This document shows positions 11,766 through 23,320 of a stretch of DNA of 64,000 bases, piece by piece. Below the pieces are notes generated by a model. That model ran no database searches. It was given only the letters and a program-made list of their open reading frames with translations, and was not told where the DNA came from. This stretch comes from Spongilla lacustris. Lineage: Eukaryota; Porifera; Demospongiae; Spongillida; Spongillidae. The stretch spans positions 2,499,771 through 2,563,770 of the forward strand of contig OX442418.1 in the NCBI GenBank assembly GCA_949361645.1. The letters run 5' to 3'. Both the position numbers and the translations under genes were made by a program. Position 1 is the stretch's first letter, and each line of letters begins with the position of its first letter.

Positions 11766-12300
11766 TCTACACAAATGCTGAACTGAATTTCATTTGTGCT
11801 TGCAATGAGAGCTTTTTTTGTTTACATAACTTTAATTTGAATTGAATAAATTATCTCCAAATTATTCTAGCCATCAGTTCTCCACATTAGCAGCATCATC
11901 ATTTCCAAACAATGTTTACAGCACTAAAATAGCTACATACATTACAATGCAAGTTACACTATTATTTTGCAAGTGTAGTGTCCACCGTACTGTAGATGGT
12001 ATTTGTGGTCATATGGAAAGCCTCTTCATAATCCATGCAGGGGAGCTACAGATGGTGAGATTTCTCCATAAGCTGCATTCTGATGGAAATCAACTGCTTC
12101 ATTGGAGTGTTCTGTTGGTACTATTATGCCATCTTGTTCCTTTTGTCTACATGCAGACAATGAAGACCATATGGAAAGGAACAAAGATTATGGTAACAGG
12201 GTAGACAAAAGTCTACATCACTATATATTCTGGCATAGGTCACAGGTTATACAATGGTCATCTACATGTACATACATGTATAAGCATTTGTTCAAATAAG
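11766..12300 (-). pseudogene. Copy of Ig-receptor tail exon with small insertions
   Basis: On the minus strand 11965-12150 reproduces the intact tail exon, including NAAYGEISPSV. A few bases inserted before the DYEEAF region shift the frame and bring in a stop. The splice acceptor has also gained CATG (CTGCATGTAG against CTGTAG in the intact gene). Downstream DNA matches the 3' flank of the intact gene. This is either dead or a variant with a shortened tail. Confidence 0.7.
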
Positions 12301-13330
12301 AATGTAAACTGCATGCCTGATCACATTTAGAGATGAACGCCCAAGCATATTTCTGTGTCGAGTGTTCCATGCACATTACATATATCCTGGGGCATATTGT
12401 TGCAGCTACCAACCATTTTTATGGAGGTGAAGGGGTGGGGGGTGGGGGTGTACTGGACAGCTTCATTGATGTGAGTTATAGATTCCTGTTCCAAGTGATT
12501 AACATGTACACGATGCATTAGAGAAGTCATGTGAATAATGGAGTTCTTTAGCATGGTCAGTTGTGCACAAGAATGAATGTCGTTACCAAAAATGTCAGTA
12601 CATGTACATGTACTTACATGTACATGTATAAGGTTACAAGTGCAGATCTTGCATGGAGGTGTGATCATACTATCGATCACTACATGTAGTATTTAAACTA
12701 ACTTTGATATAATCACTTCTAAGTTTGCAATTGAAAGTAACATAATAACAGCAGCCAATTACACAAAGAGGGACCACAACATTCATGACAGGAAGTGATC
12801 ATGTGACATAAACAAACCATCATAAACACAACCTCAGTCAAGTTAGCTCTAGTTGTTGCTAGATGACGATTCGTCTTTGGTAGCACATTCACACACATTA
12901 TAAGCACGCAGTTGTTCACAACTGTAAAAGTGTGAGATAAATGTATGCATGTATAGATGGATGATACATGTACATCCAGCTACAAAACAGATAGTATTGT
13001 GCGACCTTGTAAGGGGTACATGGTTTATCTTACCTTGATATGCATGGTCTAATTAATTTTGCTTAAAAAAACTCATCCTTAGGAGGTACATGTACAAGCT
13101 CCAAGTAGGGTGTGTAACCTTAATGAAAATCCAAATACTTGAAAAAAGAAAATCAATTTTTCTGAATAGGTTTTGACAATTTGCCAGCCGAATACCTAGT
13201 TTATTCAGGTTTTCTGCTCACTGAGTAATGGTTGTCACTCAACCACAGCCACCTAAATGTACACACCACACCTGATGCTCTCAACATACCACAGCTACCA
13301 TCACGCTAGACACCCTCCTACAACTACCCC
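12301..13330. other. Spacer rich in TACATGTA
   Basis: No gene is recognised. Clusters of TACATGTACATG occur at about 12595-12630, with single copies elsewhere. The plus-strand G-rich stretch near 12435-12450 is simple sequence. Confidence 0.5.
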
Positions 13331-13334
13331 CACA

Positions 13335-14640
13335 CATCACACCTGATCAGTACTCATAGTAACCTCTTCGATTCCCCACATCCCCACATATAACCTCAGC
13401 CCACACACCCATACACTTCCCCACACAGTAACCTCTTCCCTACGCATCCACATTGTAAACTCTTCCCCCCCCCCCTCACACACACACAGTAACCTAGTTG
13501 ATGCTAAGCAAACTAAGTGGTACTTTTGCCTTATTTGCAAGAGTCTCCAGTGGCTTGTATACAATGAAGTATCACTGTATAAAACAATAAACAAAATAAC
13601 CTCAACAGCTGGTCTACATGTACATAAACATCGCAAATTTTGAAACAGGCAAGTGTTTTACGTTTTTGGCAAAAGTACATCGTCGTAACTCAAATGAATT
13701 CAAGACCCTCGAACCTATGACAAGAGGAGCAAGGAGGTGAAAATAAGGTGTGAACATGGAGTGGTTATATTCACTTTGTGGTGCTGATGAATTGTTCACA
13801 CATTCGTGTATTTCCTTGTATGTCATAGGCCACAATGTCTTTGGTTATTAAAGAATGTACATGTTCTGTTGCATGTGCAGTGAGCATACATTTGTATCAC
13901 ACTGAAGACATGCATGCAAATATGATGGATGGTGGATGCAGGTAGCTTTTTATTTTCAATTTCTTCAGTTTTAAGTGCCTGGATGATTGTGTCTTGTGTC
14001 CCTATGAATTTCTAAATCCCCCCCCCCCCCCCCCCCCCCGTTGAGATTGAGTGGCTAGAAAATAACGAATTAAGGCAATGTGCGCCTGTTCAGGGTGATG
14101 CTAGTCAATAACAAGGATACTCCCATTTGAGCCACTTTCAGATTTTGGAAGTCTTCATCAGCAGTGACCAGTATGTTTGCTGACCTGTGTTCATCTTCTA
14201 CATCATTGTAGCTGTGGTGACCAATGAATGGTGGGGTTGATGATAGGGTGAGGCCAGGTTACAATACCGCAATTTGCTGGCTTTTCTTGGAAGGAAGTAC
14301 CATTAATTGCTTGTGTATGTTGCTCCAACATCCTGCCTCATGTATCATATATCTGTGGTGTACAATTGTTATAACAATGCTGGACACATGTACAGCTCTT
14401 TTAATTCCTTTGTTTATAGTTCCTGAATTTAGGCAACCTATTTTTTTCTGCCGATTGCTACATGTCAATGTATTTTACCCTGGTTCTTGAATTCCCGCTG
14501 CTTCTGCCATGTGGTTGTAGTTATCCCTCCACTGAATGCTTGTCACCTGCCCTTCTGGAGTTATTATCTTGATATATTGAGGGTTCTCGTTGACAAATTC
14601 CTGTACCATTAGTGACAATTGTGTAAACCGTTGGCAATTA
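13335..14640 (-). repeat. About 1.3 kb interspersed repeat, copy 1
   Basis: This segment recurs collinearly at about 44310-45535. Both copies keep a minus-strand open frame (here 13614-13835) containing YKEIxECVNNSSAPQSEYNHSMF and HLLAPLVIGSRVLNSFELRR. Conservation of that frame suggests an old coding element, but I cannot name the family. This copy has a poly(C) run at 14020-14039 where the other has ordinary sequence. It also has an extra six bases, making ACATGTAC, at about 14386-14393. Confidence 0.6.
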
Positions 14641-15445
14641 AAACACATCGGCCAAAGATGGTAGTGACCATGGTGGATCCATATGGAACTTCATCAGAGC
14701 AAGAAGCGGGTGCATTGAAGGAATGAGAACACGTCCGCTGGTGAGAGGAATGATGTAAATTGGCCACTATAGCTAGTAAATAGGGTGTGCAACCGATTTC
14801 CAGGTTAATCGATTGTTCGCGATTACCCTCGGTCGACTATATATGCATTTAGTACAATAGCAAGTTACCGCGTTCAGAATTTCCTTTAGTCGAAATAACC
14901 GATTCTGTTTTTCTTAGTCACGATTAGTCGATATTCGTTTCTATCATATGCAGAAATCGGTAAGAAATCGATTGCCCCTTTTTATATGCCCTTCGCTTAT
15001 CCCGGGCCCGCCTGCAGTATTGCAAAGGTTTATACTAACGGGTTAATCAATAAAACACTGTTGATGTAATCAACACTTAGTCTGGGGACCCGGCTGAAGT
15101 AGGTAATGAACATTGCCCTCCCTCAAAAATCAAAATACGCGGTGCACACACAGTGGGCACGGTATTTTAACCACTGTCAGATGAGCATGAAATGATGTGA
15201 TCAATGTACAATAATTTCTTAGCTACAAATGTACATGTATATCAGATGAGCTTATAATAGCAAAGGCACTAATATTATATTTCAACAACAGCAATACAAG
15301 CATACACAGAAAACACACAGCAGCAGTATCAGTTATTACATATTATTAAACTAAGCACCTAGGTAGACTAACAGTTCCAACTCGTACTGTTATTATTAAG
15401 ACACTGATTAACTTGGAGCAACTCTTCTTTACAGGATTGCCCAGG
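14641..15445. other. Spacer with a possible transposon end
   Basis: Sequence around 14785-14950 (GTGTGCAACCGATT, then several TCGATT and CGATTA blocks) resembles one end of a hAT-type miniature element, but no matching second end was found. The rest shows nothing recognisable. Confidence 0.3.
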
Positions 15446-15449
15446 CTAG

Positions 15450-15563
<114 letters not shown>

Positions 15564-15572
15564 GACTTATTG

Positions 15573-18482
15573 TTAAGATGGATAGGGTGGTGGAGCATCT
15601 GGATAACCAGTGGTTGAATAACCAGTGCTGGGATAACTAGAACCAGTGGCTTGATAACCAGTAGAACCAGTGGCTTGATAACCAGTAGAACCAGTGGCTT
15701 GATAACCAGTAGAACCAGAGGCTTGATAACCAGTAGAACCAGTGGCTTGATAACCAGTAGAACCAGTGGCTTGATAACCAGTAGAACCAGTGGCTTGATA
15801 ACCAGTAGAACCAGTGGCTTGATAACCAGTAGAACCAGTGGCTTGATAACCAGTAGAACCAGTGGCTTGATAACCAGTAGAACCAGTGGCTTGATAACCA
15901 GTAGAACCAGTGGCTTGATAACCAGTAGAACCAGTGGCTTGATAACCAGTAGAACCAGTGGCTTGATAACCAGTAGAACCAGTGGCTTGATAACCAGTAG
16001 AACCAGTGGCTTGATAACCAGTAGAACCAGTGGCTGAATAACTTGGAGGAGGACCATAACCAGTATATCTCTTCGAAGGATCAAAACCAGCTGTCTGAGA
16101 TGTACGGTTCTGGGTTGTTGTGGTGATTATAGAGGTACCTTCTGAAGCATTAGTGACCTCTCTGGTCTGCAGACCTCTGCGTATGCGGGCCTTCCTTGCA
16201 TAGAACCTGATCACTGCCAGAACAACCACCCATATGAAGACAAGGACAAACATGGGCACACCTATTCCTATTCCAATTGCAACATCACTGTAACTGCCAT
16301 TGTAGTCGAATGGAGCTATATTTAAAGGGAGAGATTCCATTTAATGAACACCAATAATCATGTGACACAACTACATATCATGTTACAATGCAGAGCAGAT
16401 GGTCTGGTGTGCTTAGAGGGTGAGGTGTGTGTTTAGAAGGAATGTGTTTAGAGTGTGGAATGGTGTGCTTAGTATACCAGAAGGTGTGAGCTTACAGAAC
16501 CGAGGTGTGTAAAATTAAGAGTGCAGTGGCTAATGTGATCAATGATATTCACTTTAAGAAAGAAAGTAGGATAAAAAGCAGGGAAACAATGGTGTAGTTG
16601 AAAGGGAAAGTGTTAATAACATGGGTTGATAGGAGTATTAATAAAACAAGGGTAGCAGAATAGATTGTTTTATCCCATCACGTACACTTGCTTCCTTGAC
16701 ACTCAATATACAATTGGGGACACACTTAATAGTATTACCAATGGGCGACTGTCCTTCAATGCAGACACACAATAGACTATAGCCATACAAACTATTTTGC
16801 AAAATGTTATGTCATTGTACAGGTATATCATTCTATATACTTACTGTCGTAATTAAGTCCAATCCAAATGCATGAAATTCTGTCTGGTGAATAAGTCCTA
16901 TACATGTATGTTTTGGTTTGATTGCATACTTGCAAAGGGTGAGGAAATCCCTTAATAAGCATACGGTACTGTAATAACCATCCCTAATGTATATGTGCGT
17001 GATGTGGGCTAATTATATTCATCAACAGTGCCAAGGGGGTATGTCGGGACACCCTGGACCCTCCTCTCATATCCACCCCAGACTGATTTAGATGTACATG
17101 TACACCTGTAGCCCCACATACTTGTAGTTTGTGATGTAGGCTTACCATAACAGATCACACTGGCATCTTGAGAATGGAAGCAGTCCAAGTTGGGTGCAAC
17201 AAAATTGCCATAATAGTTACAGTAGAGCAAAGAGGACTCAGTGCCGTAACAGTAAAGACCATCGAAAAAGATACTTCCTGTACCCTGACCATACAGTGCA
17301 CTGGAGCTATACGTTGAATACCCTGAAGTAGGGGGAGGAGGAACAAGGGTGTGGTCATACTGCATCACTGTACTGATGGGTGGGGTCACATGATGTGGGC
17401 GTGGTCACCCTGCTCACCTGAGAAGCCAAGCTGTCGGCACACCACTGTGGCAGCATTATAGCTCCAGCCACTTCTACATACATGTACACATGTACGGTGC
17501 CCCATGTGTTATTATAGCACATTTCCACGCAGCCATAACCAGCGGCCTGGTTTGATCCCGTCCCAACAAGACAAACAGCTCCATTTGGGCAGGTATCTAG
17601 AAATGCATTCATGAGTAAAATCGTATTGCTACCAATGTGATGTTATCATTTTACCCATAGAATAGGGAGGGAGTGCAGAATGAGAGTGGGCTTGTGTCTG
17701 TGTTTCAACTCTATTAATACAACCATGCCATATATGTATATGCGAGTAGAATCATGTACAGTGTACATGTAACTGTTAAAACTTTAATGTGGTAAAAATA
17801 ACCTGTCATGGGAATACATGTATATGCACACACCCTGCCCCCACCCCGTCTCCCTTGTTCGCATCCTAACTTACATGTGCAGCGAGTCTCATCACTTCCA
17901 TCACTGCAATCAGATACTTTATTGCACGCCAGTGTGGCATCAATACATTGTCCATTGAAACATTGGAACTGGTAGGGGTGGCAAGAACCTGCACAAAGAG
18001 GTGGGTGTGGCTAATATGAGCAACATAATGAAACATTAAATCCATCACCCATCCTTTGATGTAATGATGATCTCCCATCACCATATCCATCACCACACCC
18101 AACCTTACCACATCCAAATTCATCACTGTTGTCTCCGCAATCGTCAAATCTGTTGCACCTGTAGGATGAAGAAACACAGTTTCTATTGTTGCATGCAGTG
18201 AACTGAGATGATGAGCAGGACGCTGGAGTGGCCATTGAAAGAGAAAATTAGATATAATGAGCTTTGTAGTTAATAATTGAAAATGAAGGTATTATGCATA
18301 TATGGATTTCTGCCAGTGGTTCCTCCACTTCCCACCCCTACACCCTCTAGTCTGCCCACTCTCCACTCCATCCCTACCTCCTCCACCTCCTCCACTCCCT
18401 CCATCCCCACCTCTTCCCTTATCTAGATGAAGTGGGAGGGGCACGATAAATGGCTTACCATTGGTTGCATAGAACATACCAC
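15573..18482 (-). CDS. LDLa-SRCR membrane receptor with repetitive tyrosine-rich tail (frameshifted SRCR exon)
   Basis: Minus-strand exons with matching phases are 18459-18482 (24 bp), 18109-18222 (LDLa: [16 protein letters not shown]), 17875-17988 (LDLa: [16 protein letters not shown]), 17418-17596 (first half of [29 protein letters not shown] in another frame), 17146-17322 (second half: [19 protein letters not shown]) and 15573-16315. The last exon encodes DYNGSYSD, a membrane helix ([17 protein letters not shown]) and a cytoplasmic tail. The tail has PPPSY, about 17 copies of TGYQATGS and a PPPYPS end. SRCR and LDLa modules bind extracellular ligands, and PPxY-type motifs bind WW domains. 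Inside 17418-17596 a 14-base TACATGT-type insertion (about 17478-17494) puts the two halves of the SRCR motif in different frames. The signal-peptide exon was not found upstream. This is a real gene locus, but this allele may be null. Confidence 0.75.
15640..16040 (-). repeat. 24-bp coding tandem repeat, about 17 units
   Basis: The unit GTAGAACCAGTGGCTTGATAACCA repeats almost perfectly and encodes [12 protein letters not shown] octapeptides in the tail of the receptor. One unit has AGAGG for AGTGG (T to S). Such uniformity indicates recent expansion or homogenisation. Read-through open frames on both strands here are shadows of the repeat. Confidence 0.95.
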
Positions 18483-18489
18483 CTGTGTG

Positions 18490-18907
18490 GGAGGGAGGAA
18501 GGCATGAGTTATTGCACTGATTGTTAGTTTGTTATCATTCAATAAGCTCAATTAGGTAAGCAATCACATAGGGAGTGGAAGTTATTGGGAAGACAGAGTG
18601 GACGTTATTGGGGAGACAGAGCTGGAGGGAAGAGGGAACAGGAGAGAGTGTGGAGGAGGGATCGAAGGGGAATACTCTGCTAATTCTCATACTTTAAGAT
18701 TCACTAAATATGTTGCATTCCTGAAGAAAATTAACCATACCATTTATAAGCTATAATGGTGTACTGGCATATAACATATGCTCAGTAAAGACCCTATATT
18801 CTGTTGGCTTGTGCTTATACCTGGATCTAAGTACTGGTTGTGGCTCGGTATGTTTATGGGTTGCTGAAGGCCAGCCCGGCCTGTAGGGCCAACCTTTAAG
18901 GCCAGAC
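18490..18907. other. Receptor upstream region, no exon recognised
   Basis: This should hold the 5' end of the LDLa-SRCR gene. I see purine-rich sequence but no convincing signal-peptide exon. The hAT-type element that follows may separate the first exon from the rest. Confidence 0.35.
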
Positions 18908-18915
18908 CCTGGCCT

Positions 18916-18968
18916 CAGTGGCGAGGTGGCTTGTCTGTCACTGGGGGGGGGCAAATACACAGACTGCC

Positions 18969-18999
<31 letters not shown>

Positions 19000-19628
19000 C
19001 GCACACAGACATAAACACACATGCTGCCTTTCGGTCAGAATTTCATATCTCGTTACAGGGGCGGATGCAGGATTTTGGCGAGGAGGGGGTGGGTTCCACA
19101 TGGATAATTGACGCGTTGACGGTAGGGAAGGGTGCGCGCGAAGCGCGCGAAATTTTTTTGTGGTGCGCGTTCTAATTTTTCCACAGATTGTATTGGAAAA
19201 CTAAGGCAATCAACATGCACCAATAAATAGTGCCCTCTGTTCGAGCAGCACGATAACAACAAAAACTGGTAGCAATTAACACGTAGCCGATTCTAGATCT
19301 CATGACATCAGTCAAGCCGCCGAAGTTTTGGCCGGAACTATTTACAACTACATGTATAGAGCAATGTACTTGGACGTAATACGTAACCGTACTATTACGT
19401 AACAAATGCTACAAATATATATCACGTGGGGTAAAATCCCGCCTTCTTTCCTCCGATCGCCGACGTTCGCTATTGATGAACTCGTCCCCAGCATTATGAC
19501 TCTATACTACATAAATAATCCATCATAATTAAACACATTTCGTGTAATTTGCTTGGCGGCTGGTGCGCCCCCATCGTCATCTTGGCGCCCCCTTTTTTAA
19601 GGCCAGCTGGGGGGGCAACTGCCCCCCC

Positions 19629-19682
<54 letters not shown>

Positions 19683-19696
19683 CCACCTCGCCACTG
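18916..19696 (+). mobile_element. Non-autonomous hAT-type element, copy 1
   Basis: 781 bp begin with CAGTGGCGAGGTGGC and end with its exact reverse complement. Perfect 8-bp target duplications CCTGGCCT lie at 18908-18915 and 19697-19704. An 8-bp duplication and CAG..CTG ends are features of hAT transposons. Subterminal G and C runs (a C run of about 49 at 19632-19680) flank an interior with CTAATTTTTCCACAGATTG shared with copies at 27.5 and 45.7 kb. No transposase is present. Confidence 0.9.
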
Positions 19697-19704
19697 CCTG
19701 GCCT

Positions 19705-21248
19705 GAAAGGTTGGGACATGCAATAATCACATGGTGCTTGTGAAGATGCGGGTACCTTACAAGCTCATCTGAGTTATAAAAGCAGAAGTCTGGGTTTGTA
19801 GGATATACACAAGGGAAGTACTTCTTAAGTCTTTGGGTGCCAAGTGCATATTTATATGTATGAGTTCCAATGACATAAATGGTTCTTGTAGATGAGCTAG
19901 TGCAATGAGTTAAAGAGGAGAGTTACACTACATAAACTAATTGTACACATACACATACATATGCATGTGTAGATGTACATTGTTATAACAACTATTTAAA
20001 TTCTTGCAACACTACATAAACTAATACCGGTACATCCCCCAGGTCATATGCTAGGTGTGCACATTTTCAGTGTGGGAGAAACTTACAACATGCAAAGAAA
20101 CTCTCTATATATACATGTACCAAAGAGGCACTTAGCTAGAGAGGCGCTGCGTACAAAGCAATGGCTGTGAAGATTTGCACGTAATCTCTTTAATGAAAAT
20201 TCCCTAGGTTTGCATATTGTATTAGAACTTTATTATATTTAATATTATATGATTTTGTAGTATCAACATAACACGACACCACTAAAGTACAGCTATATCA
20301 CTAATATCACTTTAAAATAAATAAATATATTAATTTTTAATAAATCCTTGTATGTTGAATTTTATTATCAAGCCTGGCAGGTCGATCTTTCAGGCTTCAG
20401 GCCTGTGCCTGGCCTGAATTTCAGCAACTCAGCTTGCATGCATATGGCTACAGGTGATTTCAGACCTCTATGGATGTTTAAACCTGACCTTGATGCGGGG
20501 GCAGGCAATAATGCTGTTTACTTAAGAATTAGTATGTGTATAATCTGATCCAAAAGTTGTGTATTGATACCACACGCATTAAACATATCCATAGTAGTGA
20601 GATGTTTTGCCTATCGTATTCACGACACGTCAAATCCTACATACATGTATTACATTCAAATCATATACCGTATACTAACAACTGGTTTGTAGTTACTTAT
20701 GAAAATAAAATAGCGGAAAACAATCGTCAAAGGGAGGATCTTAGCAGAGGAGGGCGCTTCACCAAAGTTGCTACCTGTAACCATTAGTAACAATAAAAAT
20801 AAAATGCACGCCATCTCGCACGCCACGCATATTTATAATAAACACCCCCCTACTTCGTATTATAGGCCTGAAGCGGACAGCCCACTTTTCATAAATCCCC
20901 CCTCAAATCCTGGATACGCCGCTGGAAAGTCAAGTTTTGTTGTATTTACTTTTCTATCTGTTTTTAATTAACATGCTTCTAAGCTTGTTATATGCTATGT
21001 TAGGTAGTTTACACGAATTTTTAAAATAGATATTCAAGTTATAAAAATTAGCATAGCTGGAAAGAGCATGAAAGATGCATTATAATGGTACATCATATGT
21101 GTAGATATCGGTCATATTACGAACAATTATGAACGTTTTGTAAAAGAGACGCGGTAGTCCCTTAGCATCAGAAACAAGTTCGTCTATCACTGGTGGCTTC
21201 CAGAACAGTAACATTTTAGTTAAACCTGCTACTTTGGACTTTCTACTC
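19705..21248. other. Spacer with one possible transposon end
   Basis: No gene is recognised. CCTGGATACGCCGCTGG near 20919-20935 has the look of a hAT-type right end, but its partner was not found. AT-rich stretches lie at 20220-20345. Confidence 0.4.
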
Positions 21249-22020
21249 CCTTAATGTTTAATATCCAGGGGAAAATCCTTATTTAAGGATGTCATTATCC
21301 TTAAATAAGGATCATCTTTTACATTGCATATTTTTGCTAACCAAGTAAGTAAGATAAAATAAATGCAATTGGTCAATTGGATACTGATTAGCCTCCATAA
21401 CAAACTGTAAATGATGTCAATATGATCAATGTCCATGTGGCAAAACTGTTGCTGTCGCTGTCACTGTCATTTTACAAATCATGCAGTGTTGCCGCTTTGG
21501 TCACCTACATGTAGGCCCACATGTATGTCATCCATTCATACTAAGGAACTACATCCGTCACTTTCTGTGGCTCCCTCGGTATCTATAAGCAGGGTTGCTT
21601 AGCTTGACGCTTTCGAGTGTATACAATCGCTTTGATCTTTGGAAGTATACTGGCCGGTACGCGAGCGTAGATTGTTGAAGCTGTGCATATTGTTCCACAG
21701 ATCCATCTGACAGTGTACATGTACCTTCTACTCCTAGAACTACCAGAAACCTGTCCTTCCTTGCCATACGTCACTTTGAGTAAATTTGCTCACTATACTG
21801 TATCACCAGCGGCAAATGGCAGTTTCGCCGTATTTACACTGTAATATACTTGCAAGCCAAACCTGTTTTAATCGCGGCAGTATTGCTAATCTGCATGATC
21901 TTGAATCTAATGAATCACTAATATAAAACAAAGCACCAAGTGTACATCAAGTGGTCACCATCCTTATTTAAGGATGGCCATCCTAAATAAGGATTGTGCC
22001 GGGGAGATTAAACATTAAGG
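21249..22020. mobile_element. Terminal-inverted-repeat element with ATCCTTATTTAAGGAT palindromes
   Basis: The left end CCTTAATGTTTAATATCC and the right end, read inverted, CCTTAATGTTTAATCTCC, bound about 770 bp. Just inside each end lies an ATCCTTATTTAAGGAT-type palindrome (left: two half sites near 21277-21312; right: near 21961-21993). No transposase frame is seen. Superfamily and target duplication are unclear. Confidence 0.65.
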
Positions 22021-23015
22021 TTTTCCTTAAGATATTGAGCCTGAGATTGTGATGGTTTTTTTTTTTCTTTTCTATGTATTGAGGTGAAATTTAATTTCAA
22101 ATAACTTTCTTGAAGAGAGCTCTCATCTGAGAGTCAGTGATGATTTTTTTAGTCTGTTCAGTAATAATGCTTTCTGATATTGTGTTGGTGGTTATGAGTT
22201 TTGTCAAAACTATTTGAGCACACTTGCTACAATCAGAATGCAGTGCTTTTGTAATTGATGACATAAGGTTTGCACACTGATATTTGGTGGCCTGGCTGAA
22301 TCAAACGTGATGGTGCTGGGTTTGGCTAAGGCATGGCAAGACACATTACATCTCAATTACTTCCAATTATTTTTTTCAAGACACTATCAGTATTGCTTGC
22401 CCTGGCAACATATTTGACTTCATTTTGATGTAGTGTTGCCCTGGAAAGTAGAACAATCCTTTTCATATAAATGGTACCTGAAGAATGTTGTCATCATTAA
22501 TGCCTGATAAGGTTCCACAAATACAACAAAGTCCCTCAATGTCTTCATGGACTGGTAAGTACATGTAAGTGATGATATCATATGTATATAATTTTTGGTA
22601 CTTCGAATCAACGCTCCAGCAATAGGCCTACATGTACTAAGTACGCAGTATCAAATTATATATGGGACGGTTATTGAATAGGGGATTTGCCATTTGGCGC
22701 CATCTGGAAAACACCTTGCGCCTACTCTAAAACACGTGAAACTGTCATAATAAACGCTACAGTGTTTAAAACACGGCTGTTTCATTCCATTGACGTCCCC
22801 AACCCCTGCTTGGAGACAACCCTAGTTACCGCATGGCACTGGAATGTGGCTTATCCTTCTTTATCCGTACAACTTAAGCTCACTTTGAATCGATATATCA
22901 GTCAGGCGTCCTTCGAGGACTAAAACAGTATAAGTTTTGTCTTTGTTGTATTTACATACGCGCGAAGAGAGGGCCGAGACTACATGCGCTTTATTTTGAG
23001 TTGTTCGTGTCATTA
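22021..23015. other. Spacer
   Basis: No coding or repeat structure is recognised. The short open frame at 22687-22923 has no family likeness or splice context. Confidence 0.4.
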
Positions 23016-23145
23016 CAGGGGCGGCGGAGCAGGGGGGGCTGGGGGGGCAATTGCCCCCCCAAATATGGAGGTGGGGGGGCTGAGCCCCCCCTTGCGCTAT
23101 ATCAGATTATGAATAAATTTAACCTGCTACATGTATAATTCTCGT

Positions 23146-23271
23146 TCGGCGTAGCCCCGACCTTCGCGGCGTTCTGGCGGAAGGGATAGCGTATGTGGGC
23201 TATAGGTGATAATAGCCTACATATGTGATAATAGACCTTTCGCCAAAACGCGAAGGTCGGGCTACGCCCAA
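23146..23271. mobile_element. Foldback MITE nested in the hAT element
   Basis: Inverted arms GGCGTAGCCCCGACCTTCGCG and the matching CGCGAAGGTCGGGCTACGCC surround a short core with a second inverted motif (GTGATAATAG twice). The same arms occur at 43520-43715. Confidence 0.7.
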
Positions 23272-23320
23272 CTGCACGTGTTGAGCTTTGTTTGATATTC
23301 TTTACTGTGTCTGCCGGTGA

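Noticed and set aside
15640..16040. CRISPR-like array
   Set aside because: There are no unique spacers. The 24-bp units are contiguous and encode protein repeats in a eukaryotic gene.
17482..17503. A 22-bp intron GTACATG...TATGTAG inside the SRCR exon
   Set aside because: It has GT and AG ends but is too short to be spliced by known machinery, and its removal does not restore the frame. Omitting 14 bases does.
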